A DNA stretch of 64,000 nucleotides from Myxacorys almedinensis A (GTDB lineage: Bacteria > Cyanobacteriota > Cyanobacteriia > Leptolyngbyales > Leptolyngbyaceae): positions 124,001-188,000 of the forward strand of contig NZ_WVIE01000008.1 of NCBI RefSeq assembly GCF_010091945.1. The letters are read 5' to 3'. Of the stretch, positions 46,729 to 55,635 are shown in pieces (the first letter of the stretch is position 1; every line of letters starts with the position of its first letter). Made by a program: the position numbers and the translations under genes. The notes under the pieces were generated by a model. It was not told where the DNA came from. It saw only the letters and a list, made by a program, of their open reading frames with translations, and did no database searches.

Positions 46729-49379
46729 GAAATGGTGCCTTGCACTGTGAAGGGTTCTCCAGGGAAAACGCGCAACCGACTGAAGGAAGTTTCAAAGTAA
46801 TCTATATTAAACAGATTTCTGAAATTGAGTCCGACGCGAAACCGATTGCGGTTGTAGAAAATGGCGGCATCCGTTCGCAGATAGCTGGGAAGTTGAAAGC
46901 TATTAATCAAATCACCCTGGCGCTCTCCCACAAAAAATAAGCCTGCGCCAACGCCAAAGCCTTGCCAGGGACCCTGCTGAATTTCATAGCTTGTCCACAG
47001 GTTAAAGGAATTTTCAGGAACGTTGTTCAATAGATTGCCTACGGTCAGCGTGTTGTCTCTGGTGATTTCAGCATTGGTGTAGGCATAGCCTGCAATAATG
47101 TTCCATCCGGGTAGGATCTCACCTTGAACGCTAAGTTCAACACCGCGACTGCGCTGCTCTCCCGTCTGAATTGAAAAACCAGGGGGTACGCCGGGTCGAT
47201 TGTCCGCCGTCAACACATTGGAGCGGGTTAAATCATACAAAGCAAGAGTCGCTGAAAGCCGATCATTCAAATCAGCTTTCACTCCCACTTCGTACTGAGT
47301 ACCGCGCTCTGGTTGAAAAACGCTACCATCAAAGGCGGTGCCAGTAGCCGGAGTAAATGAGCCACTGTAGCTGGCATAGAAGGAAATAGGTTCAATAGGC
47401 TGATAGACAATGCCGACACGCGGACTGAAGGCATCTCCTGATTGACTAGTTCTGGTATCTGTTACAAAACTTCGACTAGTTTGCTCAAATAGATCAAACC
47501 GTCCACCCAGTAATAACTTCAGATTCTCTGCCAGCGTCACCTGATTTTGAACATAAATCCCCAGCGTGTCTATTAAATTATTTTGAACAAAACTGGGAGT
47601 AAGGGATCCAGCAGGTCTCCCATACACAGGGCTGAACAGATCTAGAGGTGCAGCAGATCCACTCAAAACATTGAACCTGGCATCTAATCTACCCAGATCA
47701 ACTCCAAAGACCAACTGATGGTCAATTGAACCCGTTGAAAATCTGCCAGTCAAATTGATGTTTAGGTCATAGACATCTGTATTATTATCACTAGTGAAAT
47801 TATTACGATTCAAGGTTCGATTATCAGAAGCAAGACTAGCGCCAAGATAAAATCTGTCTGTAGTTGCAATACTTAAGGTTCTCCACTGAAATGCATTTTG
47901 TAACGACCAGTTGTCGCTGAACTGATGCTCCAGCCGATAGCCCACTCTCCCAAGCGTGCTATTGACAGCACTATCAGGCTCTGAAGTCAGACGGTTACGA
48001 GGTATGCGACCATTAGGATTAGGTAACACCGTACCGACCGCTGGTAGACCAAAGTCTAAGATATTACTTCTGTCTGTATACTCACCTTCCACAGTCAAGC
48101 GGGTTTGCTCCCCAATTGCCAAACTCACGACAGGTGCAATAGAGAATTGACGACTTTCAAAAAAATCGATGAAACTCCTTCTATCCCGGTAGTCTGCATT
48201 CAATCGATACAAAACTGTTCTAGAGTCGTTTAAAGGTCCAGATAGATCAATAGCCCCCCGATAGAAGTCGTAGTTGCCAATGGTGGCATCAAGAGCATAG
48301 AAGGGATCGCGCAGCGGTTGCTTTGTCACCAAGTTGATGGTTCCACCTGGATTAGCTCTACCGTAAAGAACGGAAGCCGGACCTAAGAGAACTTCGATTC
48401 TCTCGATGTCAGGAGCGATCTCTGTAAACACATCTCCAGTCTCTCTAATCCCATTCCTGAGAAAATTATTGCCCTGGCGAGCATTGGTAACAAAACCTCG
48501 AATAATAAAATCGTTAGCATTAATTCTTGAAGGACCCCCTGGAGCTACCCCACTTACGTTTCTGAGGGCTTCATTCAGGTTGGTGACGTTTTGATCCCGT
48601 AATACCTCCTGGGGGATGACCTGAATTGACTGGGGAATGTCGCGTAGGGGGGTGTCGGTGCGGGTTCCTACACTGGTGTTCGGGACACGGTAGCCATCCC
48701 GTTCCCCCGTCACCACAATTTCCTCATCCGGTTCATCGGCTTCCGGGTTAAGGCTGTATGCCAGTCCTCCAGCCTTCAGCGTCACCTCCGTCTGCGGCAG
48801 CGCATTATTTCCCGCCACACTGACGCGAATATTGCCCGCCTGCTGCTCCACCCGCACATTCGCCACATCTGCCGTCGGGTTATCCGTCACAAACGGTTGT
48901 CCCTGGGGCAACGCCAGCACCGCATTGGGAATCTCCGCAATCAGGCTATTTCCTTCCGTGCGAAACTTCGTAGCATCAATCGTCAGCGGTTTGCCCTCCG
49001 CCGTCTCCAGCACGATATCGAGTCCGGTTTCGGTGCGATCGAGTTTCACCCCTGTCACCTGCACCTGTGCCGCTTCCATCTGGGCAACCCAGTCTTTGAC
49101 GGTCGTGGCAGGACGATGTTGTTGTTTGAGGTCACGAACGCGAGAGATAGTTGGCTGTGCCCTAGACGTTGATCCCCCTAAATCCCCCTTCAAAAGGGGG
49201 ACTTTGAGCGCGGGTTCGGTTCCCCCTTTTTCTCTAGCGTCAGCGGCGCGTAGCGCGGGGGCTAGGGGGGATCTCCGTGAAGCTAGGGGCGATCGCTCCT
49301 CTGCCCCTGACGGCAACGCCAACCCCACGATCGCCGATACACTCAACAGCAACGCCACCGAATAAGAATTCCGCTTCAT
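46716..49379 (-). CDS. AMIN-domain TonB-dependent siderophore receptor, cassette 1
   Basis: About 887 residues from ATG 49379. Signal peptide (6-30), then a 35-residue insert encoded by a repeat, an AMIN domain at about 112-205 (VQVTGVKLDRTETGLDIVLE), linker EPDEEIVVTGER, plug from 245 (RDIPQSIQVIPQEVLRDQNV) and a 22-strand-type barrel ending in ISWQF with terminal Phe. Outer-membrane ferric-siderophore receptor. Start is the second ATG, which gives a proper signal peptide. Followed by fecB with overlap, so operonic. Confidence 0.92.
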   Translation of the reverse strand: MKRNSYSVALLLSVSAIVGLALPSGAEERSPLASRRSPLAPALRAADAREKGGTEPALKVPLLKGDLGGSTSRAQPTISRVRDLKQQHRPATTVKDWVAQMEAAQVQVTGVKLDRTETGLDIVLETAEGKPLTIDATKFRTEGNSLIAEIPNAVLALPQGQPFVTDNPTADVANVRVEQQAGNIRVSVAGNNALPQTEVTLKAGGLAYSLNPEADEPDEEIVVTGERDGYRVPNTSVGTRTDTPLRDIPQSIQVIPQEVLRDQNVTNLNEALRNVSGVAPGGPSRINANDFIIRGFVTNARQGNNFLRNGIRETGDVFTEIAPDIERIEVLLGPASVLYGRANPGGTINLVTKQPLRDPFYALDATIGNYDFYRGAIDLSGPLNDSRTVLYRLNADYRDRRSFIDFFESRQFSIAPVVSLAIGEQTRLTVEGEYTDRSNILDFGLPAVGTVLPNPNGRIPRNRLTSEPDSAVNSTLGRVGYRLEHQFSDNWSLQNAFQWRTLSIATTDRFYLGASLASDNRTLNRNNFTSDNNTDVYDLNINLTGRFSTGSIDHQLVFGVDLGRLDARFNVLSGSAAPLDLFSPVYGRPAGSLTPSFVQNNLIDTLGIYVQNQVTLAENLKLLLGGRFDLFEQTSRSFVTDTRTSQSGDAFSPRVGIVYQPIEPISFYASYSGSFTPATGTAFDGSVFQPERGTQYEVGVKADLNDRLSATLALYDLTRSNVLTADNRPGVPPGFSIQTGEQRSRGVELSVQGEILPGWNIIAGYAYTNAEITRDNTLTVGNLLNNVPENSFNLWTSYEIQQGPWQGFGVGAGLFFVGERQGDLINSFQLPSYLRTDAAIFYNRNRFRVGLNFRNLFNIDYFETSFSRLRVFPGEPFTVQGTISWQF
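49171..49274 (-). repeat. Palindromic C/G-run repeat inserted in frame in the TonB receptor
   Basis: 104 bp from GATCCCCCTAAATCCCC to GGCTAGGGGGGATCT, the same family as the copies at 57855 and 58345. It is translated as residues 41-75, containing LKVPLLKGDLGGS. The paralogous receptor at 58436 lacks it. Confidence 0.85.
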
Positions 49380-49484
49380 TCGTCTCACATCCAATCTAGA
49401 AAAACTCGCAATAGGAGGACTATAGCGAAGGAGTAGCGATTGGCATAGAGGGGATGGTGGGTGAGCGGGAACTAGTTTGGTGGG

Positions 49485-50471
49485 TCAACAGGAACGATAT
49501 TGCATCAGATACTCGCGGGGCGAGAAACCAAACTTTTTGCGAAACGAGGCAGCAAAATACTGGCGATCGCTCAAGCCCACTGCCGTCATCACCTCTGATA
49601 CAGATAGGTGTCCCTGTTCCAGCAGATGTCGCGCTTGCTCCAGACGATACTGGTGCAGATACACAAAAACCGGGGTGCCAAATACCTGCTTAAACCCACG
49701 CTTGAGCGTATATTCATTCAATTTCGCCTGTCGTGCCAGTTCGGGCAGCGATGGAGGTGCCTGCACATCCAGCAGCAGCAACGTTTTGGCGTAGTGAATC
49801 CGCTCCAGCGTCCCTGCATTGAGAGATTTAACGGCTCGTTGTCCCGTTTGAATTTCGCTTTCCTGCTCCAGCACCAAACTCATCAACTCCAGCGCCTTCC
49901 CCTCCAAATACAACCGCTTCAATACGCCCTGATGCCCACAGCGCACAATCTGCCACAAAATGCTTTCCATGCCTGGAGTCAGCTTCGCCACACGAGTATA
50001 AATCTCCTGAGACACGGGACGAATTAAATGCTGCAAGGATGAGGGAAGTTGCCCGGACCTATTACTCACAAAGCCCTGCAAAGCTTCCGGTTGTAGATAT
50101 ATTTGAACTTCCAGTGCCTGCTGTTCGGGAGCATCACGAATTTCTCGCGGCGCTGACCCACTGCCGTAGAGGGCATATTCTTTATCCCCTACCATCGTGT
50201 GTGTGTCGATGTGTTGTCCCAGCAGATGGAAGTGATACTCCAGCCAGCCAGGATCTTCAGAATACTGCACTCGATGGTGCTGATAGATGCGTCCCTGAAA
50301 GATTTCAATTCCCAATCCCGATCGCAGTTGAATCACGCGAGTCACTCCCTGCCCCAAGGTGGCAGGATACGCATAGGTCACATCCAGCGGATCGTTGGGG
50401 TCTGCCTGAGCAGTGGCTTCCACCTCCTGGCAGAGATCATTGAATGCTTGCTCCGAAATCGTCATGGTCAT
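49485..50471 (-). CDS. AraC-family regulator, cassette 1
   Basis: 328 residues. C-terminal double helix-turn-helix: LPELARQAKLNEYTLKRGFK and LSVSEVMTAVGLSDRQYFAA followed by FRKKFGFSPREYL. The N-terminal 200 residues are the ligand domain shared with cyanobacterial and PchR-type siderophore-responsive regulators. Divides the receptor from the degraded region, 105 bp upstream of the receptor start. Probably senses siderophore and activates the receptor operon. Confidence 0.88.
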   Translation of the reverse strand: MTMTISEQAFNDLCQEVEATAQADPNDPLDVTYAYPATLGQGVTRVIQLRSGLGIEIFQGRIYQHHRVQYSEDPGWLEYHFHLLGQHIDTHTMVGDKEYALYGSGSAPREIRDAPEQQALEVQIYLQPEALQGFVSNRSGQLPSSLQHLIRPVSQEIYTRVAKLTPGMESILWQIVRCGHQGVLKRLYLEGKALELMSLVLEQESEIQTGQRAVKSLNAGTLERIHYAKTLLLLDVQAPPSLPELARQAKLNEYTLKRGFKQVFGTPVFVYLHQYRLEQARHLLEQGHLSVSEVMTAVGLSDRQYFAASFRKKFGFSPREYLMQYRSC

Positions 50472-50499
50472 AACGCTAATGTCCAGAGGAATAGATTAC

Positions 50500-50514
50500 T
50501 GCGAATAATTGCAT
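50500..50514. promoter_or_regulatory. Candidate operator TGCGAATAATTGCAT upstream of AraC 1
   Basis: A near-palindrome, TGC-N-AAT-A-ATT-GCA, 29 bp upstream of the AraC start. A related TGCTGATTATTGCAA lies 9 bp upstream of AraC 2. It could be a Fur-like or AraC-type site. Confidence 0.35.
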
Positions 50515-50569
50515 TAACAAGCTAATAAGTTAATATCACTTCGCGCAGGGCAATCTCTCGGCTATACCC

Positions 50570-50695
50570 TTACGCCAGCCAAGTCGGTTGAGGCATCCGC
50601 ACATTGTCTGGATCATCCGGATTAGGATATTCAATCAAGTGCGATCGTTCTTCCTTCCACTCTGCCCAATCCCGCTCAGATACCGAAATGGTCAT
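50570..50695 (-). pseudogene. N-terminal remnant of a third AraC regulator
   Basis: 41 codons starting MTISVSERDWAEWKEERSHL, then IEYPNPDDPDNVRM, ending WLA-stop. The start and context parallel the other two AraC genes (MTISE, MISISE; DPxD spacing). Nothing of the DNA-binding domain remains. Upstream at 50714-50728 is TGAGAATAGTTCTTA, an inverted Fur-box-like sequence. Confidence 0.5.
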
Positions 50696-50874
50696 AATGC
50701 TCTGAATTTTTACTGAGAATAGTTCTTATTAAAACTTCCCAAAGCATACCATAAGTCTCGGTTTTGCAAATGGCTTAAGGATTCGCGATCGCCGCTGCTG
50801 AGGGAGTGCGATCGTGATTTCGCGATCGGCATAGTGTAGAGCGGTCGCTACTCAGTTTTTGGTTAAACAAATCG

Positions 50875-51108
50875 TTGAATGGTTTCGGTAGGTCATTCAA
50901 AGTGCAGCAGTTTTTATCTCAAATTACGGTGATTGGCATTGATGAAACTGTAAAAAATTATACGATCGCGCTGCGTAAGAAGTATCGATTAAAGTTACCT
51001 GATGCAATGGTTTGTGCCTCAGCTTTGTCAACAAATTCGGTGCTGTTGAGTAATGATACACAGTTGAGTAGAGTGACTGAAATTACTGTTGATACGGTTC
51101 AGATATAG
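50875..51108 (+). pseudogene. PIN-domain toxin, C-terminal fragment
   Basis: About 70 codons with LPDAMVCASALSTNSVLLSN, then DTQLSRV, the C-terminal half of a VapC-type PIN domain with its later acidic residues. The N-terminal catalytic Asp segment is missing, and no antitoxin is visible upstream. Confidence 0.65.
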
Positions 51109-51147
51109 TCTGCAACTTACTTCGCGATCGCGCTTACAATTTGCACT

Positions 51148-51266
51148 CGATAGGGTTTGCCATAGCGCAGTAGCCGCCAGAGGGGTGGATAGGTGCGAGC
51201 AGAGTTTTGTTTCATAGTTCTCAAGTGGTGTGTTCTCTCTGAGCTTGATAGCGGCGATCGCTGAGC
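51148..51266 (-). pseudogene. 5' fragment of a third ABC exporter with its leader
   Basis: 119 bp matching 44142-44260 with three mismatches, all in the first 30 bp; the remaining 89 bp, covering the first codons (MKQNSARTYPP), the start and the upstream region, are identical. It breaks off about 22 codons in. This is direct evidence of a lost exporter copy and a recent duplication or recombination. Confidence 0.85.
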
Positions 51267-51337
51267 ATCGATTTGCAGAGCTATACAATAGTAAGAATCA
51301 CCCAGTTTGATAGTGTCAATGTTGGAGGGGCAGACCG

Positions 51338-51538
51338 ATGAAAACTAATATTGAAATTGATCCGACGTTGATCCAAGAAGCGTTGACTTTGGGCGAACAT
51401 CAAACAGAGAAGATAGTTATTGAAGCAGCTTTGCAGGAGTATATTCAGCGGCGTAAACAATTGAAAGTTTTGGAACTTTTTGGCACGATCGACTACGATC
51501 CAGACCATGACTATAAGCAACAACGGCGGCAAGCATGA
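51338..51538 (+). CDS. VapB-type antitoxin
   Basis: 66 residues: MKTNIEIDPTLIQEALTLGE, then EKIVIEAALQEYIQRRKQLK and a C-terminal tail LFGTIDYDPDHDYKQQRR, as in VapB (DUF2191-type) ribbon-helix-helix antitoxins. Its stop overlaps the start of a broken vapC (ATGA). Now probably an orphan antitoxin. Confidence 0.8.
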   Translation: MKTNIEIDPTLIQEALTLGEHQTEKIVIEAALQEYIQRRKQLKVLELFGTIDYDPDHDYKQQRRQA

Positions 51539-51703
51539 AGGTTGTTGTTGATACTTCTGTCTGGTCGTTAGCTCTGCGACGAAATCGAATCCTGGAGGAG
51601 TCACCCCAAATTCTGAGATCACCGTCGTGGTTACGGCATTTTGACGACAGATGGTGACTTTGTGCTGTTTGGTGAACATCTTCCAATTACTTTGTGGCAA
51701 TAA
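51535..51703 (+). pseudogene. VapC toxin with internal deletion
   Basis: The start MKVVVDTSVWSLALRRNR carries the first catalytic Asp, but after about 25 codons the reading frame jumps to the C-terminal ILTTDGDFVLFGEHLPITLW-stop in another frame. The middle two thirds are deleted, so the toxin is inactive. Confidence 0.75.
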
Positions 51704-51769
51704 TCTTTGCATCATTTGCATAGCCCGATCGCCCATATCGTCTGCTTTGCTATAGCAACGGCACAGGGT

Positions 51770-51942
51770 TTGTCGCAGGTCCACAGGCAACCGACGGGCT
51801 GAGTTTCAAATTTGTTAGGTTGCTCTGTAGTTAGAGTGTTGAGATGTTCGAGTAGGCGGGTGCTATTAGTGGGTTGTTCTTTGGGGCGATCTTCGGAGGA
51901 ATGGTGGCAGGATTGGCAGACGAAAAGAATATGGCTCGGCAT
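51770..51942 (-). pseudogene. Truncated DUF1636 copy (N-terminal half)
   Basis: Begins MPSHILFVCQSCHHSSEDRP and keeps CLWTCDKPCAVA, then diverges after about 61 codons. Both cysteine clusters survive, but the C-terminal half (about 60 residues) is gone, and the downstream side joins the vapC remnant. Confidence 0.75.
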
Positions 51943-52082
51943 GAGTTCAGCATTTTAACGCTAATAATGGGTGTGTTTTAGAGAATCTGGACGATCGCCG
52001 TGACCTCTAGACGGACTTTTTCGAGCGATCGACGGACGTTCTTTACTGCCTTCCTCCTCTCCAGCCTTGCGGGGTCAGATAA

Positions 52083-52193
52083 AATAAGAAAGTATTCGTT
52101 GCTAAAGGTTTGATTACCCTATCTGATGACTTTGACGAGCCGTTGGAAGATTTTAAGGAACCACATGGAATGAGGCAGTTTTTGGGTACTTAG
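52083..52193 (+). pseudogene. Antitoxin C-terminal remnant (DUF2281-like)
   Basis: Codons reading KKVFVAKGLITLSDDFDEPL then EDFKE, typical of the LPDDFDEPLEDF tail of DUF2281-type antitoxins. No start; stops at 52193. Confidence 0.5.
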
Positions 52194-52204
52194 TAGGAGA
52201 GATT

Positions 52205-52456
52205 ATGATAGTCACGATCGATATTCCAGATAGGATTGCTCAGTCTGCTGAGTTGACTCAGGCTGAGTTACTGCGTGAGATCGCGGTTTTGTTATTTCAA
52301 CAAGAACGGATAACGTTGGGCAAAGCGGCACAAATTGCCAAAATGCACCCGTTTGAGTTGCAAAAATTGTTGGCGAGTCGAAAAATCCCGATTCATTACG
52401 GGTTAGAGGAGTATGAGGCAGATGTTGCAAGTTTGCGTCAGCATGGTTGGCGATGA
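52205..52456 (+). CDS. UPF0175 antitoxin
   Basis: 83 residues. LTQAELLREIAVLLFQQERI with LGKAAQIAKMHPFELQKLL and the terminal IPIHYGLEEYEADVASLRQ are the UPF0175 signature. Overlaps the next gene by the ATGA arrangement, as paired antitoxin-toxin genes do. Confidence 0.85.
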   Translation: MIVTIDIPDRIAQSAELTQAELLREIAVLLFQQERITLGKAAQIAKMHPFELQKLLASRKIPIHYGLEEYEADVASLRQHGWR

Positions 52457-52938
52457 TCATTGTCAGCAATACTTCTCCAATTAGTAATTTGTTGATTGTG
52501 GGACAGTTAGAACTGCTTCAGCACATTTATCAGCAAGTAGTGATTCCACCGACGGTCGATCAGGAAGTTCGTGCCCTGCAAACCTTTGGCATTGATCTGA
52601 CCATTTACATATCGGCAACCTGGATATCTGTGCAAATACCAACCGATGTTTTGTTGATTGATACTCTGAAAAATGAGCTAGATGATGGTGAAGCAGAAGC
52701 GATCGCGCTGGCGCTGCAACTGAAAGCGGATCGGTTGTTGATTGATGAGCGGTTAGGGCGTTTAGTTGCTACGCAACATGGGTTAAACATTACAGGCATT
52801 TTAGGGATCTTAAGAACGGCTAAGGTGCTGGGGCTAATCTCAAGGGTGAAGCCAATTTTGGATGATTTAGTGCAGCAAGCTGGATTTTGGGTTGATCAAG
52901 CTTTGTATGAGCAAATGTTAAAAGATGTTGGTGAATAA
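52453..52938 (+). CDS. DUF3368 PIN-like toxin
   Basis: 161 residues from ATG 52453. PIN-fold DUF3368: SNTSPISNLLIVGQLELLQ, the acidic LDDGEAEAIALALQLKADRL and LLIDERLGR and a C-terminal GLISRVKPILDDLV. UPF0175-DUF3368 is a known type II pair in cyanobacteria. Both genes look intact, so this is the best candidate for a live toxin-antitoxin unit here. Confidence 0.85.
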   Translation: MIIVSNTSPISNLLIVGQLELLQHIYQQVVIPPTVDQEVRALQTFGIDLTIYISATWISVQIPTDVLLIDTLKNELDDGEAEAIALALQLKADRLLIDERLGRLVATQHGLNITGILGILRTAKVLGLISRVKPILDDLVQQAGFWVDQALYEQMLKDVGE

Positions 52939-53154
52939 CCGCGATCGCTAACCTCTCGCCTTCTCCCCCATCCCCTAAGAGAAGGCTTTTCGATCGACAT
53001 CATCAGCCGTGCAACGAAGCTTTCTGTTCAGGCAGTGCAGCAACTTCAGCAACAGATCGATCGCCCAAACTAAGTTAACCGAAGGGTTTTGCTGGGAGAG
53101 AACAATCAGTTGGATGGGGCGCTTCTGCAATGCAGAAGCTTCGTCAACGGGCTT

Positions 53155-53252
53155 GGAGTGGCAGGATTGGCAGATGAAGAGGGTGGGTTTAGGCATGAGT
53201 TTAAGGTGTGTTGACGAGGTATTTTTCGAGGTCATCAAAGACGGCATTCATT
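53155..53252 (-). pseudogene. Junction remnant: fecB 3' end plus DUF1636 5' end
   Basis: Codons for DDLEKYLVNTP-stop (53201 to about 53252), the C-terminus shared by both fecB genes, followed after 4 bp by MPKPTLFICQSCH (start 53196), the DUF1636 N-terminus. Beyond about codon 13 similarity ends. The 4-bp spacing of the intact cassettes is preserved. Confidence 0.7.
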
Positions 53253-53347
53253 ATTCTGGAAATAAAGTGGCAACAGATACCTGAAGCTGGTGGCGATCGC
53301 ACTCAGACCTTAGAAACCTGGTTTAGCGCGTTAGAATAGAATTTCTT

Positions 53348-53596
53348 TTGGTCATGAGTATGTTAGAAGTTAGCGTTGATGAACTAGCTGTTAACCTACT
53401 AACCCTTCTGGAGCAGGTTGCCAAAGGGGAAGAAATTATTATTGTTCAGCAAAATCAAGCGATTGCTCGTTTAGTGCCTGCCCAAACTCGTAGTCACTGG
53501 TTAGCTCGAAATCGAAAACTCCGAAACTCATTGCAGGTAAAGGGTGAACCTTTAAGTACAACCATTATTACAGCACGCCAAGGAGAACGAGATTGA
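53348..53596 (+). CDS. Phd/YefM-type antitoxin
   Basis: About 80 residues: MLEVSVDELAVNLLTLLEQV, then GEEIIIVQQNQAIARLVPA, the Phd fold. It starts at one of three close ATGs (53348 region, 53354, 53360). Overlaps the PIN gene by 4 bp. Confidence 0.82.
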   Translation: MVMSMLEVSVDELAVNLLTLLEQVAKGEEIIIVQQNQAIARLVPAQTRSHWLARNRKLRNSLQVKGEPLSTTIITARQGERD

Positions 53597-54033
53597 TCTA
53601 CCTGGATACCAGTGTGCTGGCTCCGTTGTATTGGGCGGAAACGTTAAGTGATGCTGTTGAGGAATTACTAAGCAGTAAAGATGCGGAGCTAGCTATCAGT
53701 CAATTGGTTGAGGTGGAGTTTGTTTCAGCCTTATCCCGTCGAGTGAGAATGGGAGAAGTGGCTCAAGGAGAAGCAAGGGTAATCGTGCAACAGTTCCAGG
53801 CTGATCTGGAAGCTGGATTCTACACTCAGCTTGCTTTGGAGCCGATTCACTACACAATGGCACGAGATTGGATTCATCAATTCAATACTCCTTTGAGGAC
53901 GTTAGACGGACTGCATTTAGCGATCGCGGTGGCTCACAATATTCCATTGGTGACAGCCGATGAGGGTTTGGTTGAGAGTGCTGAGGCGGTGGGGGCTGAG
54001 GTGCAGATTTTGAGACCATTGGAAGAAGCTTAA
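53593..54033 (+). CDS. VapC-type PIN toxin
   Basis: 146 residues. Catalytic acidic residues: LDTSVLAPLY (Asp5), VEVEFVSALSRR, TLDGLHLAIAVAH, LVTADEGLVESAE. Starts with TTG at 53593, overlapping the antitoxin stop. RNA-cleaving toxin predicted; appears intact. Confidence 0.85.
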   Translation: MIYLDTSVLAPLYWAETLSDAVEELLSSKDAELAISQLVEVEFVSALSRRVRMGEVAQGEARVIVQQFQADLEAGFYTQLALEPIHYTMARDWIHQFNTPLRTLDGLHLAIAVAHNIPLVTADEGLVESAEAVGAEVQILRPLEEA

Positions 54034-54060
54034 ATCCCTAACCTTCACCCCCTCACCCCT

Positions 54061-54446
54061 CTACTCCCCACTCTCCACTCCCCCTACTGCCGGAATCTTG
54101 GCAATACTCACTGACTGCAATACTTCAGGAAATTGTTTCCATGGAATGTCGCCTGTAGTGCGATCGAGGTAGAGTTTGCCAAATTGAAGGAGAGCAGCGG
54201 CAGGTTCATCGGTTGGCAAATTGGTGAGTAGATAAGTTGGTTTGTGAGGGGCAGAAAAAGCAACGGCGCAGGATTTGTCGCATGTCCACAGGCAGCCGAC
54301 GGGTTGAATTTCAAACTTGTTAGGTTGTTCTGTAGTTAGTGTATTGAGATGTTCGAGTAGGCGGGTGCCATCGGCAGATTGTTCTTTGGGGCGATCGTCG
54401 GAGGAATGGTGGCAGGATTGGCAGAGGTCGAGGTGGGCTTGGACAT
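54061..54446 (-). pseudogene. DUF1636 copy with a frameshift in codon 5
   Basis: From codon 6 on it reads a complete DUF1636 sequence (LCQSCHHSSDDRPKEQSADG, CLWTCDKSCAVAF, IPWKQFPEVLQSVSIAK) and stops at 54061, but the ATG at 54446 (MSKPT) is one base out of frame. A single indel, so recent or a sequencing error. One family cysteine pair is kept. Confidence 0.8.
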
Positions 54447-54493
54447 GGGGTTAGGGAATAATAGAGGTTGGTCAACGATGCATCAGGGACTCT

Positions 54494-55342
54494 ATGCGAC
54501 GGGATTCGATTTTCTACAAATTGTTTGCACAATCGCCCCTGCTGTTGTTTGAATTGCTGCCTGATCCACCTGCGAATGCTACGGCTTATCGCTTTGATTC
54601 GGTTGCCGTCAAAGAGCCAAGGTTTGAAATTGATGGCGTGTTTGTGCCACCGGAAGATGAGGTTGGTGTGGTTTATTTTTGTGAAGTGCAGTTTCAAAAA
54701 GATCAGCAGCTTTATGAACGGGTCGTGGCAGAGTCGTTGTTGTATTTTTATCGCAATCGTGTCCGCTTCCATGATTGGCAAGTGGTGATCATTTATCCCT
54801 CGCGTCGTGTCGAGCAGAGTCAATCGCATCCTTATCGAGAGTTGTTGGAGAGTCATCGAATTTATCGAGTGTATTTGGATGAGTTGGGTGAGATTCGTGC
54901 GGTGCCAGTGTGGGTGGCGGTGATGCGGTTGACGATGGTGCCAGAAGACCAAGTGGTGGAGGAAGCCCGGTATTTGTTGAGCCGTAGTCGGAGTGAGGAC
55001 ACGCCAGCGGGTAGGGGTGCAATAATGGAGATGATTACGACGATCGTGGCGTATCGGTTTGAGCAGCTAAGTCGAGTTGAGGTGGAGGCAATGTTGGATA
55101 TCACACTGAAGGAAACGCGGCTATATCGCGATATTAAGGAGGAAGGACGAGAGGAGGGACGAGAAGAGGGACAACGATCGCTGATCTTACGCCTCTTAAC
55201 GCGACGAGTGGGAGAATTGTCTCAGGAGGTGCGATCGCAGGTCGAGGCTTTGTCTTTGGAACAGTTAGAAGATTTAGGTGAAGCATTGCTGGATTTCACG
55301 AGTTTGGACGATTTGCAGGCTTGGTTAGCCAATCAGGAGTAG
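54494..55342 (+). CDS. Rpn-type PD-(D/E)XK nuclease (DUF2887-like)
   Basis: 282 residues, close paralogue of the gene at 44389: MRRDSIFYKLFAQSPLLLFE, VAVKEPRFEIDGVFVPPED, VYFCEVQFQKDQQLYERV. It has a Glu/Gly/Arg-rich hinge (EEGREEGREEGQ) and the LGEALLDFTSLDDLQAWL tail. Intact, and stands between the frameshifted DUF1636 and remnants of toxin and fecB genes. Confidence 0.85.
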   Translation: MRRDSIFYKLFAQSPLLLFELLPDPPANATAYRFDSVAVKEPRFEIDGVFVPPEDEVGVVYFCEVQFQKDQQLYERVVAESLLYFYRNRVRFHDWQVVIIYPSRRVEQSQSHPYRELLESHRIYRVYLDELGEIRAVPVWVAVMRLTMVPEDQVVEEARYLLSRSRSEDTPAGRGAIMEMITTIVAYRFEQLSRVEVEAMLDITLKETRLYRDIKEEGREEGREEGQRSLILRLLTRRVGELSQEVRSQVEALSLEQLEDLGEALLDFTSLDDLQAWLANQE

Positions 55343-55369
55343 CGATCGCCCCATCCATCCCATCGCGCA

Positions 55370-55485
55370 GCCTGCACATTGCTCAACGCAGAATGTATGG
55401 AGTTGTTCGAGTAATGGTTTTGACTCGAAATTTGTCAGATTTTGATCAGATTAGTGAATTACAGGCTGAAGATTGGTCGAAATGA
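55370..55485 (+). pseudogene. PIN-toxin C-terminal remnant
   Basis: Reads VMVLTRNLSDFDQISELQ then AEDW, the standard C-terminal TRNxxDFxxI...EDW of VapC/FitB toxins. No N-terminal part. Confidence 0.55.
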
Positions 55486-55542
55486 TTTAAGAATTTACCA
55501 CGCCATCACCCCATCACCCATCCACTCCTCTACTCCCCCTTC

Positions 55543-55582
55543 CCCTCAACCAGGTATTTTTCCAGGTCATCCAAACAGCATC
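55543..55582 (-). pseudogene. fecB 3'-end remnant
   Basis: Minus strand DNA resembling codons for DDLEKYLV of the fecB C-terminus, with one base missing before it. About 40 bp long, preceded on the plus side by a C-rich tract. Confidence 0.5.
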
Positions 55583-55635
55583 AGGAATTGGGAAGTAACA
55601 GAATTGTTGAATAGGAATTTTTTAATTTGACAACT

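Noticed and set aside
48832-49365. 177-codon plus-strand frame over the TonB receptor
   Set aside because: Antisense to AMIN-domain coding sequence; the same shadow appears over the second receptor, as expected from DNA similarity.
50570-50695. Independent small gene of 41 codons
   Set aside because: Its start matches the AraC N-termini of this region, and the rest decays, so a remnant is the simpler explanation.
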